A stretch of 35,452 bases of DNA from Parvularcula maris (GTDB lineage Bacteria; Pseudomonadota; Alphaproteobacteria; Caulobacterales; Parvularculaceae): the NCBI RefSeq assembly GCF_024505085.1, contig NZ_JANIBC010000021.1, forward strand, positions 1-35,452, read 5' to 3'. The notes under the pieces are model-generated. The model saw only the letters and a list, made by a program, of their open reading frames with translations, was not told the origin of the DNA and ran no database searches. Numbering within the stretch: position 1 is the first letter of the stretch; the number at the start of each line of letters is the position of its first letter. This document shows positions 1 through 8,793 of the stretch, piece by piece. The position numbers and the translations under genes were made by a program.

Positions 1-67
1 CAATGTTCGCTTCTCCCGGATCCGCACATTGCGTAGCTCAGGCGGTGCGGGGTGCGATCACGGCACC

Positions 68-83
68 AAAAAGACGTCTTTTT
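68..83. repeat. 16-bp perfect palindrome in the left-edge intergenic region
   Basis: Five A, the hexamer GACGTC and five T form a perfect 16-base dyad about 90 bases upstream of the GtrA-like gene. It could be an operator half of a dimeric regulator, or a short hairpin ending a gene left of the window, since its 3' arm is a T run on either strand. The sequence alone cannot decide between these. Confidence 0.45.
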
Positions 84-172
84 CATCACGTTGAGATGGC
101 CTAGCCTGTCTCCGCTGGCAGCGTTCGAGGCGTTCGACATCTTTACCCACCTCCGATCTCAGGCATGAACCG

Positions 173-604
173 GTGAGCGCGGAGACGAAGCCGCTGTTCG
201 GCTGGCAGTTCCTGAAATTCCTCGGTCTCGGCGCGGTGGCCGCGGGCGCGAACTACTCGTCGCGCTTCGCGCTCGATCCGTTCATGCCGTTCGAGCTCTC
301 GGTGGTACTGGCCTATCTCGTGGGCATGGTCGTGGCGTTCCTGCTGTTCAGGCGCTTCGTCTTCGGCGATGCGGGCGATGGCACCTGGCGTCAGGCAGGC
401 CGCTTCGCAGCCGTCAACTCGGTGGGAGCGTTGATCGCCGTCGGCGTCAGCAGCCTCGTGGCGCGCGTCGTGCTGCCCGCCATCGGCTGGGAACTCTATC
501 CTTTCTCGGTCGCCCACATGGTCGGGGTGATGGCGCCGACCGTGGCCTCCTATCTGGGGCACAAGTTCTTCACCTACAAACCGAAGAAGCCCAAACCTGC
601 CTGA
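173..604 (+). CDS. GtrA-like family membrane protein
   Basis: This 143-residue protein starts at GTG; the nearest upstream ATG (164-166) reaches a stop after three codons. Four hydrophobic segments are visible at about residues 12-32, 39-58, 75-97 and 105-128, with basic residues at both ends (FLLFRRFVF after the second helix, YKPKKPKP at the C-terminus). This is the architecture of the GtrA family, whose members are proposed to move undecaprenyl-linked sugars across the inner membrane for glycosylation of surface polysaccharides. Family placement rests on length, four helices and the GxxxxxxNY and GHKFFTY signatures. No glycosyltransferase lies next to it inside the window, so the substrate is unknown. 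It converges on yacG with only four bases between the stops. Confidence 0.75.
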   Translation: MSAETKPLFGWQFLKFLGLGAVAAGANYSSRFALDPFMPFELSVVLAYLVGMVVAFLLFRRFVFGDAGDGTWRQAGRFAAVNSVGALIAVGVSSLVARVVLPAIGWELYPFSVAHMVGVMAPTVASYLGHKFFTYKPKKPKPA

Positions 605-608
605 CCCG

Positions 609-791
609 TCAGTGCCGGAGGCTCTGATCCTCATCGCCGAGATCGGCGCTCTCATCCTCCGCGCCCGGCACGGCGTACTGATCGCTGAGCCATCGGTTGA
701 GGTCGACATCGGCGCAGCGTTTGGAGCAGAAGGGTGCGTAGTCGGCTTCCGTCCGCTTGCTGCAGATCGGGCAGTTGGCTGAGCTCGTCAT
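609..791 (-). CDS. yacG: DNA gyrase inhibitor YacG (zinc-binding)
   Basis: This 60-residue protein carries CPIC at residues 7-10 and CSKRCADVDLNRWL at 22-35, the four-cysteine zinc motif of YacG. In E. coli YacG binds GyrB and inhibits gyrase. The acidic tail (residues 44-56) is also typical. Its start codon overlaps the stop of the RNase E/G gene by four bases (ATGA), so it is the last gene of the infA-maf-RNase cluster and is probably translationally coupled. Length matches the family. Identification is firm from the cysteine pattern and location; gyrase inhibition in this organism is inferred from family knowledge. Confidence 0.9.
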   Translation of the reverse strand: MTSSANCPICSKRTEADYAPFCSKRCADVDLNRWLSDQYAVPGAEDESADLGDEDQSLRH

Positions 792-2002
792 GCTTCCGTC
801 CTCTCGCTGTCACGGTCTAACACGACCAGGCTGGGCTCCGCTCCACGAAGCCCGAGCAGAGCCGACGAAGCGTCCGCGTCTTTCCAAACCTGGGCTGCCG
901 CAGGCGTCAGGCTGACCGTGCCGAGCCCTCGACCTTCTACCGTAGCCGAGAGCGCATCGTCATAGGCCATCCAGGCCTCGACGGCAGGACGGAAGCGCCT
1001 GCCCGGCAGCGGAGCATCGACGCCGGTCTCCGTCAGGGTTTCGAGCAGCGAGGCCCTGTTCTGTCCGAGGACCAGAATCACCAGCCCCTCCTTCGTCACG
1101 GCGGGGATGGAGACGGCCCCGTGAGCCTTGAGCGCCGCCGTCAAACCGTCGCGCAGGACCTTGGGCGCACGGGCTGCGCTGCGGGGCAGGTCCAGCACGA
1201 CCTGCCCGCCAATGCTGCGTACGGACAGAACCCGGCCGAGCTCGTTCAGCACCCGCTTGCGAAGACTGTCCCCGGCGCCCCTGGCCGACTGGCCCGCCGC
1301 GGTGCCGAGGTCGACGTCGATGGCGGTCAGCGCCTCGGTCTCGTCGATGATCAGGGCACCGCCCTCTTCCAGCGGCACCGTCCGGTTCATGGCATCGGCG
1401 GTGACCGCGGCAAACTCCTTGGGCAGGTCCGAAGCCACCTCGATAGGTATGTCGTCGGGAACGAAGGGTTTCAGCATGGCGCTCAGCGCGCCGCTGCTGA
1501 CGAACACCCCTTCGGTGTCACCCTTCGCCGCCGAGGCCAGTAGTAGAGCAGCAGGCGGAACACCCGCTGCGGGACCGGGGGCCTTCGGTTTGTCCTTGAG
1601 AAAACCTATAGAGCCGGGCGGCTCCAACAGCCCGAGCGGTCCGGGCCGGTGCTCCGAGGAACCCGGCCTCATGGTGGCTGCCGGAAGATGGATCGAGGGG
1701 CGGTCGGTGAGAAGGGGCAGCTTGCCGCCCGACGCCTCGCGCCTCACCCCCAAAAGGGCCATCTGCCCTTCTGGAACCTGGCGGTCCTTGACCGGCAGCA
1801 CCCCCTCGCCCCCTGCGCCAAGGTCGAAGCGCTGCAAATTGGTTCGCTTGTCCCGCCTGCCCGCTCTGGCCCAGTAGACGCTGCCCGCCTGAGGGCCTTG
1901 CCCGCGTAGACGGTAGAGGAGCCTGACCGGCCTGCCCTCCTCGTCCGCGGCCATGATGCGCAGGCCGAAAGGGCTTTCGTTAATGAGGATGGTGCGGCTC
2001 AT
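788..2002 (-). CDS. Short RNase E/G family endoribonuclease
   Basis: The 404-residue product matches the catalytic core of RNase E/G. GALIIDETEALTAIDVD at about residues 213-229 corresponds to the segment with the first metal-binding aspartate, and GGQVVLDLPRS at about 264-274 to the second. RNase E/G enzymes cut single-stranded RNA in rRNA maturation and mRNA decay. It is shorter than RNase G (about 490 residues) and the N-terminal S1-like part is hard to see. There is no cysteine at all in the protein, so the CPxC zinc link that holds RNase E dimers together is absent. It overlaps maf upstream and yacG downstream by four bases each. Such short forms are known next to maf in alphaproteobacteria, so this is probably a second, minor RNase E/G rather than the degradosome scaffold. 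Confidence 0.82.
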   Translation of the reverse strand: MSRTILINESPFGLRIMAADEEGRPVRLLYRLRGQGPQAGSVYWARAGRRDKRTNLQRFDLGAGGEGVLPVKDRQVPEGQMALLGVRREASGGKLPLLTDRPSIHLPAATMRPGSSEHRPGPLGLLEPPGSIGFLKDKPKAPGPAAGVPPAALLLASAAKGDTEGVFVSSGALSAMLKPFVPDDIPIEVASDLPKEFAAVTADAMNRTVPLEEGGALIIDETEALTAIDVDLGTAAGQSARGAGDSLRKRVLNELGRVLSVRSIGGQVVLDLPRSAARAPKVLRDGLTAALKAHGAVSIPAVTKEGLVILVLGQNRASLLETLTETGVDAPLPGRRFRPAVEAWMAYDDALSATVEGRGLGTVSLTPAAAQVWKDADASSALLGLRGAEPSLVVLDRDSERTEA

Positions 2003-2571
2003 CGCGGCTCACCAAAGGCGGAAGCGAGGCAGTTGGCGGCCTCGTAAAGCGGCAGTCCGACGACGGAGCTGTAGCTGCCCACCATGTGGGAGATGTGGGC
2101 TGCGAAGGCGCCCTGGATGCCGTAGCCCCCCGCCTTCCCCTGCCATTCGCCCGTACCGATATAGCGGTCAATTTGATCATCAGTCAGTCTGCGGACCTTC
2201 AGGCGGGTCTCGACCACCCGGACCCTCATCTCGCTCGCGGGTCCTGCGACCACCATGCCGGTGGTCACCCGGTGCGCCCTTCCCGACAGAAGTTTCAGGC
2301 TGTCCCGCGCCTGGGTCTCTTCCTCCGCCTTCGGAAGAAGCCTTCTGCCTACGGACACGACCGTGTCGGCGGCCAGCACCACGTCGCCGGGATAGCCGGG
2401 CAGAACCTCGGCGGCCTTCCCCCTCGCCAGACGCTCGGCCAGCGGCCTCGCCTCCTCACCAGGCAGCTCGGTCTCGTCGATATCGGCGGAGACGATCAGG
2501 TCCGGCACGTAGCCGATCTGCGCCAACAGCTCACGCCTTCTCGGGCTCGCGCTGGCGAGGATCAGGCGCAA
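1999..2571 (-). CDS. maf: Maf family nucleotide pyrophosphatase
   Basis: This 190-residue protein begins with the Maf signature LILASASPRRRELL, and carries SADIDETE (residues 28-35), a KA motif near 52 and the catalytic region VVLAADTVVSVGRRLLPKA around 65-83. Maf proteins hydrolyse nucleoside triphosphates, often modified or non-canonical ones such as dTTP, UTP or m7GTP, to the monophosphates. Full length for the family. It lies eight bases after infA and overlaps the RNase E/G gene by four bases, so all three are likely on one transcript. The subfamily (YhdE- or YceF-like) is not assigned. Confidence 0.92.
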   Translation of the reverse strand: MRLILASASPRRRELLAQIGYVPDLIVSADIDETELPGEEARPLAERLARGKAAEVLPGYPGDVVLAADTVVSVGRRLLPKAEEETQARDSLKLLSGRAHRVTTGMVVAGPASEMRVRVVETRLKVRRLTDDQIDRYIGTGEWQGKAGGYGIQGAFAAHISHMVGSYSSVVGLPLYEAANCLASAFGEPR

Positions 2572-2578
2572 GGGAGCG

Positions 2579-2797
2579 CTACTTGAAACGGTAGGTGATA
2601 CGGCCCTTGGTCAGGTCGTAGGGGCTCATCTCCACGAGCACCTTGTCCCCTGCCAGCACGCGGATGCGGTTCTTGCGCATCTTGCCTGCGGTATGGGCGA
2701 TGATCTCGTGGTCGTTGTCGAGCTTCACACGGAAGTTCGCGTTGGGGAGGAGTTCTTCCACCGTCCCTTGAAACTCGAGAAGTTCTTCTTTGGCCAT
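2579..2797 (-). CDS. infA: Translation initiation factor IF-1
   Basis: The 72-residue product starts [19 protein letters not shown] and ends [11 protein letters not shown], a full-length IF-1 with the S1/OB fold. IF-1 occupies the ribosomal A site during initiation together with IF-2 and IF-3. The start at 2797 was chosen although the frame stays open upstream, because MAKEE is the universal IF-1 start and a GAAGAG ribosome-binding site lies in front. It heads infA-maf-RNase E/G-yacG. A 125-base gap separates it from the UrcA-like gene upstream, leaving room for its own promoter. Confidence 0.97.
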   Translation of the reverse strand: MAKEELLEFQGTVEELLPNANFRVKLDNDHEIIAHTAGKMRKNRIRVLAGDKVLVEMSPYDLTKGRITYRFK

Positions 2798-2922
2798 CGG
2801 CACTCTTCGTTGCGACAAGGTGGCGATGTGGGCTGAGGCGAGCGCGAGGTCAAGCGCTGACTGGCCCTGGCTGCGGCGGAGGCTGCCCTCTCGAGGGGCA
2901 TGCCTCCTGCAGCTTGAGCCGC

Positions 2923-3222
2923 CTAGTAGTTCCAGGCGACCACGACGTTCTGCTCTTCCAAGGCCTCGGCCACGGCGGCGACGATCTCTTCTTCGCACCG
3001 GCGAAGCTGACGGCGGTTGGCGTTGGGGGCCTCGCGCTCACAGTAGCGCTGGGCTTCGTCGCGGAGGCGCTTCTCGAACTCCTCGGCGTTCTCGGCATCG
3101 GACAGATTCTCGAGAATGGCGATGGTGACGAAGGTGTCGGGGGACTCCGCCGCTGCCTGGCCTGGAACGGCAACCATACCGGCCAGAACGGCGGCGGCGG
3201 GGAAGCTGAAGGCTTTGATCAT
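2923..3222 (-). CDS. UrcA-like secreted protein
   Basis: This 99-residue protein has a signal peptide (residues 1-25, ending GQAAAES) and a mature part with [20 protein letters not shown] followed by [20 protein letters not shown]. This resembles the UrcA family, found in alphaproteobacteria, which shows a helix with paired arginines and two cysteines (about residues 62 and 77) likely to form a disulfide. Function of the family is unknown. The start at 3222 was preferred over an in-frame ATG at 3237 because AAGGA sits at the right distance before it. It lies between the phosphatase and infA but with gaps on both sides, so it is probably transcribed on its own. Family assignment is moderate. 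Confidence 0.65.
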   Translation of the reverse strand: MIKAFSFPAAAVLAGMVAVPGQAAAESPDTFVTIAILENLSDAENAEEFEKRLRDEAQRYCEREAPNANRRQLRRCEEEIVAAVAEALEEQNVVVAWNY

Positions 3223-3578
3223 AGCATTTCCTTTCATAGAGCGCCCGCGAGACGGCGCAGACGCATTGGGGAAGGAGGCCCTAGCAGGTTTTGATGGCGT
3301 TGTCACATAAGCTTCATCAAAGCGTTGTGTTTGTGTCGCAGAAATGTCTCGAAACATCTGCATTTTGGCTTACGAACGGATCTAACGTGCTGTTTCAGAA
3401 TGAATTTACTCCACCCCACATATGTGACAGTCCGGTTCTCGACCCGCGTGTTTTCGAGCCGCGTCGAACTGGTCTGATAGAGGGGACAAGGTCAGCCCGA
3501 CGGTCTCGCGATTTCACACGTTCATCGAAACCCGACACCGAGTCCTGGCAACTTTAGCAGGTAGCGCGCTTATCGAGC
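3223..3578. other. Gene-free stretch upstream of the UrcA-like gene
   Basis: No ORF with a plausible start and family match was seen. The stretch is AT-richer than its neighbours around 3300-3430. It should hold the end of the hisD-phosphatase transcript and the promoter of the UrcA-like gene. An imperfect 14-base dyad (ATGT, CTCGAA, ACAT) at 3344-3357 could be an operator. No convincing terminator hairpin with a T tract was found. Confidence 0.4.
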
Positions 3579-3980
3579 CTAGAGCAGCTCGCTCCTGATT
3601 CGCTCCGCGAGCTGGTCGCGGAGTCTGGCGTAGGCGGCGCGGAGGTCGACTTCGCTGCCGTAGGTGTCGGTGGGGTTCTCGACCTCCCAGAAGGCCACCT
3701 TGGGGTGGAGCTTGCGGGCCTCGGTGGCGGCTTCGGGAGTGAGGGCGATGACCCGGTCGAACTTCTCGATGTCGCAAGCGCCGAAGCTGCGGGACTGCTC
3801 GGGCGCGGGGCCGTAGCCGCCCTCCTTCAGTGCATCGGCGACGAAGGGGTCGGGGGCGCCCTGATAGACGCCGCAGCTTCCGACTCTAATCTCTTCAGGC
3901 AGGATGTGCCGCGCCACCGCCTCGGCCATGGGGCTGCGCACGGAGTTCATGTTGCAGGCGAAGAGGACCGAGCGCATCAC
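3579..3980 (-). CDS. Low-molecular-weight protein tyrosine phosphatase-like protein
   Basis: The 133-residue product has the P-loop CNMNSVR at residues 9-15 (C-x5-R), the mark of low-molecular-weight tyrosine phosphatases and thioredoxin-type arsenate reductases. The fold follows the family to the C-terminus. In most members a DP dipeptide near residue 100 supplies the general acid; here it reads ENPTDT, with Asn102 before the proline and Asp105 three residues on. Activity may therefore be altered, or Asp105 may take over. Its start overlaps the UPF0262 gene by four bases, and the pair follows hisD, as in other alphaproteobacteria. The substrate is unknown; arsenate reduction is possible but no ars genes are nearby. 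Confidence 0.82.
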   Translation of the reverse strand: MMRSVLFACNMNSVRSPMAEAVARHILPEEIRVGSCGVYQGAPDPFVADALKEGGYGPAPEQSRSFGACDIEKFDRVIALTPEAATEARKLHPKVAFWEVENPTDTYGSEVDLRAAYARLRDQLAERIRSELL

Positions 3981-4471
3981 GCCGTCCCCCTGCCCTGGCG
4001 CATGGCTAGGGAACAGATGAGGGTGAAGACCCGGCGCGCGGTCTCGAAATCGGTGTCGATCTTGCCGTCGAGCCGGGCCATCAGCGTCTCCGTCCCCTCA
4101 TTGTGGACAGCACGCCTGGCCATGTCGATGGTCTCCAGCTTCTCCGGCTGGGCCGAGCGGATGGCGTCGTAGTAGCTCTCGCAGAGAAGGAAGTAGTCCT
4201 TGATGGTCTTTCTCAGTGGCGCCAGCGAGAGGTGGTGGGCGACGAGCTCCTCCCCCTCCATGGTCCTGATGTCGAAGATCAGCCGCCCGTCCTGTTCGGC
4301 CAAATGGAGGGCGTAGGGGCCGTCCTTCGTGGCCCCGGCCGGAGCGAAGCTGTTCTCCTGCAGGAGGTCGTGCATCGCCACCTTGCGCTCGTGGTCAATG
4401 TCGGTCGTGCCCCGGCCCAGGGACTTCTCGTCCAGGCTTAGGGATCCGAGATGCCGGTTCTTCGCCGTCAT
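3977..4471 (-). CDS. UPF0262 family protein
   Basis: This 164-residue protein matches UPF0262, an uncharacterised family conserved next to hisD in alphaproteobacteria. Visible signatures are DIDHERKVAMHDLLQENSF (about residues 24-42), FDIRT, and the central LSLAPLRKTIKDYFLLCESY followed by YDAIRSAQPEKLETIDMARR. No signal peptide or membrane segment, so cytoplasmic. The start at 4471 was chosen over the longer frame because AGGAGG lies five bases before the ATG. It sits 28 bases after hisD and overlaps the phosphatase gene by four bases. Function unknown. Confidence 0.85.
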   Translation of the reverse strand: MTAKNRHLGSLSLDEKSLGRGTTDIDHERKVAMHDLLQENSFAPAGATKDGPYALHLAEQDGRLIFDIRTMEGEELVAHHLSLAPLRKTIKDYFLLCESYYDAIRSAQPEKLETIDMARRAVHNEGTETLMARLDGKIDTDFETARRVFTLICSLAMRQGRGTA

Positions 4472-4499
4472 AGGCTCCTCCTCGGCGAGTGATGTAGCA

Positions 4500-5786
4500 C
4501 TATTTCCCCAAACGAAGGGTGACGGATGCAGCGTGGCTCGGCAGGCCCTCCTCATCTGCGAGGCGGGCGGCGGCGGGACCGATCTTTTCGAAAGCCTTCT
4601 TCGAGCAGCCGGTCACGCTCATCCGCTTGAGGAAGTCGTAGACCGAGAGCCCCGAGCTGAACCGCGCGGAGCGGCTGGTGGGCAGCACATGGCTCGGCCC
4701 GCCCACATAGTCGCCGATGGCCTCCGGCGTGTAGCGGCCAAGGAAGACCGCGCCTGCGTGCTTGATGAGCGGCAGGAGCGCGTCGGGATCTTCGGTGACC
4801 AGCTCCAGGTGCTCTGGCGCGACGATGTTGGCGACTTCTGCAGCCCGGGCGAGGTCCTCGGTCAGAACCGCGATGCCCTGCTTGCCGATGGCTTCGCGGG
4901 CGATCTTCTCGCGGTGATGGCCATGAAGCTGCACGCCGATCTCTTTCTCCACTCGCTCGATCAGCTCGCGGCTCGGGGTAATGAGGACCGACTGGGAAAG
5001 CACATCGTGCTCGGACTGGCTGAGGAGGTCAGCGGCGATGGCGCGAGGGTCGGCCTTCTCGTCGGCAATCACGGTAATCTCCGAAGGCCCAGCGATCGAA
5101 TCGATCCCCACACGGCCGAAGACCTGGCGCTTGGCCTCGGTGACATAGGCGTTGCCGGGCCCGACGATCTTGTCGACCGGCTCGATGCTCTTCGTGCCGT
5201 AGGCGAGGGCCGCAACGGCCTGAGCACCGCCGATCTTGTAGATCTCCGTCACACCGGCCCGTTTGGCGGCAGCTAGCACGAGCGGGTTGAGCCGTCCTTC
5301 CTTGGCAGGGGTGACCATGACAATGCGCTCCGCCCCTGCGATCTTGGCGGGTAGTGCGTTCATCAGCACACTCGAGGGATAGACCGCGGTTCCGCCGGGT
5401 ACATAGAGGCCTGCGGCATCAATCGCCGTCCAGCGCCAGCCTAGCTCGGTGCCGATCTCGTCCGTCCACCGGACATCTTCGGGAAGCTGGCGAGCATGAT
5501 AGGCTTCGATCCGGCCTGCCGCCAGGTCGATGGCGTCCAGTGCTTCGGAGGAGCAGACACGGACCGCCTCTTCGATCTCCTCCGGGCTGACCCGGTAGCC
5601 GCAAGAGCCATCCGTGCCGTCGAAGCGTTCGGTCAGCTCACGAACGGCCTCGTCACCCCTGGCCCTCACCTGAGCCAGAATATCCGTGACCGCCGCCGCG
5701 ATGCCGCCCACGGTATCTTCGTCGCGGGCGAGGAGCGGCATCAGCTCATCACGAAAGCTGGGCGTTCTCGCATCGAGCAGACGCAC
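4500..5786 (-). CDS. hisD: Histidinol dehydrogenase
   Basis: HisD (428 residues, full length) catalyses the last two steps of histidine synthesis, oxidising L-histidinol to L-histidine with two NAD+. The sequence shows LYVPGGTAVYPSSVLMNALP, VDKIVGPGNAYVTEAKRQVF, the zinc-ligand segment SQSEHD, the catalytic glutamate and histidine in VAPEHLEL, the metal aspartate in IGDYVGGPSHVLPT and the final ligand in LPSHAASV. It follows the DUF2948 gene by three bases and precedes UPF0262. The rest of the his pathway is not here except hisG, about 3 kb upstream on the same strand, so histidine genes are dispersed in this genome. Confidence 0.97.
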   Translation of the reverse strand: MRLLDARTPSFRDELMPLLARDEDTVGGIAAAVTDILAQVRARGDEAVRELTERFDGTDGSCGYRVSPEEIEEAVRVCSSEALDAIDLAAGRIEAYHARQLPEDVRWTDEIGTELGWRWTAIDAAGLYVPGGTAVYPSSVLMNALPAKIAGAERIVMVTPAKEGRLNPLVLAAAKRAGVTEIYKIGGAQAVAALAYGTKSIEPVDKIVGPGNAYVTEAKRQVFGRVGIDSIAGPSEITVIADEKADPRAIAADLLSQSEHDVLSQSVLITPSRELIERVEKEIGVQLHGHHREKIAREAIGKQGIAVLTEDLARAAEVANIVAPEHLELVTEDPDALLPLIKHAGAVFLGRYTPEAIGDYVGGPSHVLPTSRSARFSSGLSVYDFLKRMSVTGCSKKAFEKIGPAAARLADEEGLPSHAASVTLRLGK

Positions 5787-5789
5787 CGC

Positions 5790-6230
5790 TCAGACCCCCT
5801 CATGCCTGGGCTTGCTGGACGCGCGCCAGGGCTCGGACAGGTCGCGCAGCTCGACGTTGATCGCCTCGACCTCCAGCTTGATGGCGCCCCCGGCCGCGAA
5901 GCGCAGGGTCACCGCGCCGCCGTTCTCGTCGCCGTCCCATGCGATGTCGAGAAGGTTGAGCACGGCGTCCTTCGCATCCATACGGATGTTCCTAGCACTG
6001 ACCGATACCACGTCGTCGAAGTGCAGTCCCGAGCGCACCCTCAGTCCGGGGCCGAGGAAGCCCGGCTTGCGCTCCCACATGTAGCGGTTGCCGACAAGCG
6101 CGAAACGGCGCTCCGAGGGCAGGTGCGCCATCTCACCGACCTTGACCACCGCGTCCTGCACCAGGGCGGAGATCGCGGCCAGGTCCTCCCTGTCCGCCGC
6201 GGCCAGGTGCACGGGCTTCTTGCTTGTCAT
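5790..6230 (-). CDS. DUF2948 family protein
   Basis: This 146-residue soluble protein belongs to DUF2948, an uncharacterised alphaproteobacterial family found between murA and hisD. Signatures include LVQDAVVKVGEMAHLPSERR (about 23-42), RFALVGNRYMWE, RVRSGLHFDDV, and IRMDAKDAVLNLLDIAWDG toward the C-terminus. It starts right at the murA stop codon and stops three bases before hisD, so the three are probably one transcript. No catalytic motif is recognised and the function is unknown. Confidence 0.87.
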   Translation of the reverse strand: MTSKKPVHLAAADREDLAAISALVQDAVVKVGEMAHLPSERRFALVGNRYMWERKPGFLGPGLRVRSGLHFDDVVSVSARNIRMDAKDAVLNLLDIAWDGDENGGAVTLRFAAGGAIKLEVEAINVELRDLSEPWRASSKPRHEGV

Positions 6231-7495
<1,265 letters not shown>

Positions 7496-7496
<1 letters not shown>

Positions 7497-7618
7497 CAGT
7501 CCTTCTTGGCCTTGCGGCGTTTGAGGTTCTCGCGCAACGCCTTGGCGAGGCGCTCCTCCTTCGAAAGTTTATCGGGCAGTGCCTTCTTCTCGCTTTTCGG
7601 CTTTTCCGGCTCGGTCAT
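7496..7618 (-). CDS. Small basic protein coupled to murA
   Basis: A 40-codon frame reads MTEPEKPKSEKKALPDKLSK then EERLAKALRENLKRRKAKKD and stops on TGA, whose A is the first base of the murA ATG. The product is lysine- and arginine-rich with a predicted amphipathic helix at residues 20-38. The TGATG junction argues that it is translated with murA. Small proteins with an ALRxNLxRRKxQ-like ending next to murA are, as I recall, common in alphaproteobacteria, but I could not verify this. Function unknown; the basic helix could bind RNA or membrane. No strong ribosome-binding site was seen in front of the ATG. Confidence 0.6.
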
Positions 7619-7643
7619 AAAGGTTGGGAATGTCACGTAGCGC

Positions 7644-8114
7644 TCAACTGGGCAAGCGACGCCATCGGTTCGTGAGGAAAAGGTAGGCGGACAAGATCGA
7701 GGTGAGGAAAGTCAGTGTGAAGATCAGTACAGTCATTCCAACGCCTGATAGAAGAGCGTAACCGATGCTTCGGTTGGGTTCCTGGATCACAACAAACCCA
7801 AGCGTGATCGCGCCCGTCACCAACGCCACAAGGCCACAGGCGGACAGGATAGCGACCCGTGGGCGTGCTCCAGTCCTTCGCACTGCGGCGAAGACTAGTG
7901 CTTTGGGTAGACCGAATATGAGCGAGATGACGGCACCGACGGCAGCGAAGCCAAGCAAATCACTGATCGAATAGCCAAAATCATGCCAGCCTGGGAAAGG
8001 CTGATTCACCAGCTCCAACGAACCCGGAAAGAGAAACAGCAAGGCAGCTAGTAATGCTTCTCCAGTAGGCAGAACGACCGAGTCAGGGAGAAGGTATTCC
8101 CGGCTCCTGCGCAT
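7644..8114 (-). CDS. Hypothetical four-helix membrane protein
   Basis: This 156-residue protein (start at 8114) has hydrophobic segments near residues 19-33, 51-67, 88-108 and 119-143 and no recognised family motif. The start at 8114 was chosen over an ATG at 8138, which gives eight more residues, because AGAGG lies seven bases before it and because 8138 falls in the hairpin behind the tRNA. Its GC content is lower than the neighbours: a hand count of 7681-7860 gives 100 of 180. It lies just downstream of tRNA-Thr on the same strand, a common place for inserted DNA, though no attachment-site repeat is seen. Function unknown. Confidence 0.6.
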   Translation of the reverse strand: MRRSREYLLPDSVVLPTGEALLAALLFLFPGSLELVNQPFPGWHDFGYSISDLLGFAAVGAVISLIFGLPKALVFAAVRRTGARPRVAILSACGLVALVTGAITLGFVVIQEPNRSIGYALLSGVGMTVLIFTLTFLTSILSAYLFLTNRWRRLPS

Positions 8115-8137
8115 CTGATACCTCTTGGCATCTGGCA

Positions 8138-8152
8138 ACCGCTTGGAGCGGT
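8138..8152 (-). terminator. Hairpin just downstream of tRNA-Thr
   Basis: ACCGCT and AGCGGT form a perfect six-base stem around a three-base loop, two bases after the encoded CCA end of the tRNA. Only two T follow, so it may be a processing or weak termination signal rather than a classic intrinsic terminator. Confidence 0.4.
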
Positions 8153-8154
8153 AG

Positions 8155-8229
8155 TGGTGCTGCCGGGGAGATTTGAACTCCCGGCCTCTCCCTTACCAAG
8201 GGAGTGCTCTACCCCTGAGCTACGGCAGC
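8155..8229 (-). tRNA. tRNA-Thr (anticodon GGT)
   Basis: The minus strand folds into a complete cloverleaf: acceptor GCTGCCG with CGGCAGC, D arm GCTC with GAGC, anticodon arm CTCCC, loop TTGGTAA, GGGAG, and T arm GGGAG, loop TTCAAAT, CTCCC. The loop places GGT at positions 34-36, which decodes ACC and ACT threonine codons. The mature part is 72 bases (8158-8229) with discriminator A, and CCA is encoded at 8155-8157. No intron and no mismatch in the stems. Confidence 0.96.
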
Positions 8230-8240
8230 GCTGAGCGGGG

Positions 8241-8269
8241 GTCATGGCTTCGGATGGAGCGGGCGTCAA
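8241..8269 (-). promoter_or_regulatory. Candidate promoter of tRNA-Thr
   Basis: On the minus strand TTGACG (8264-8269) matches the -35 consensus in five of six bases and is followed after 17 bases by CATGAC (8241-8246) as a weaker -10. Transcription would start about five bases before the tRNA 5' end, typical of tRNA genes with short leaders. The -10 match is poor, so this is only a candidate. Confidence 0.4.
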
Positions 8270-8355
8270 CGGGTTTTGGGCGGTTTCTGGCAATTTTTCG
8301 GGGTAGTGGCGCCGCTCAGCTAGCGTCGCGGGGCGGGAGCTGGCAGGGAACCTTC

Positions 8356-8793
8356 ATGTCACTGATCGCCGTTCTGGCCGGGGCCGCGGGGGCCGGGCTG
8401 ACCTTTCTCTTCTTCCGTCTGGCAGGCATCCACCGCAACCTGGTGGCCTGGGCGGTGCTTCTGGTGGCAATCGCCTGCTGCTACCCGCTCTTCGCGGCGG
8501 AGCGCTTCGATTTCAGCGAGGCGCTTTGGCAGACGCTTCCCGTCATCTTCTTCGCAGGGTTGGTGATCGTCGGGCTCAGGGCGAAGAGCCCGGAGCTGAT
8601 CGGCCTCGGCTTCCTCCTCCATGCCCTGCTCGATCTGGCGGGGCTCCCGTTCCGCTTCCACAGCCCTCTTCTCTGGGCGGAGCTCTGCCTCGGCTACGAC
8701 GTGACCGCCGCGCTCATCGTGCGGGTCTTGGCGAAGCCGCCCTCAGGCCAGCATCTTGTCGATGTCGAGGACGAGGATCGCACTGGCGCCTAG
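8356..8793 (+). CDS. Hypothetical multi-helix membrane protein
   Basis: The 145-residue product begins at an ATG preceded by AGGGAA; the longer upstream frame crosses the tRNA gene and was rejected. Hydrophobic stretches at about residues 3-20, 27-47, 58-74, 80-97 and 103-125 suggest four or five membrane helices, with a charged soluble tail (VDVEDEDRTGA). HALLDLAG and LLWAELCLGYDV near residues 87-116 look like a conserved core of small integral membrane proteins, but I cannot name a family. The last 51 bases overlap the 3' end of hisG on the opposite strand. Confidence 0.6.
   Translation: MSLIAVLAGAAGAGLTFLFFRLAGIHRNLVAWAVLLVAIACCYPLFAAERFDFSEALWQTLPVIFFAGLVIVGLRAKSPELIGLGFLLHALLDLAGLPFRFHSPLLWAELCLGYDVTAALIVRVLAKPPSGQHLVDVEDEDRTGA

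Noticed and set aside
4329-5276. 315-codon open frame on the plus strand
   Set aside because: Antisense to hisD and UPF0262; no family features or ribosome-binding site.
7644-8229. Integrated element at tRNA-Thr
   Set aside because: The low-GC gene behind the tRNA suggested it, but no integrase and no repeat of the tRNA 3' end were found in the flanking sequence.
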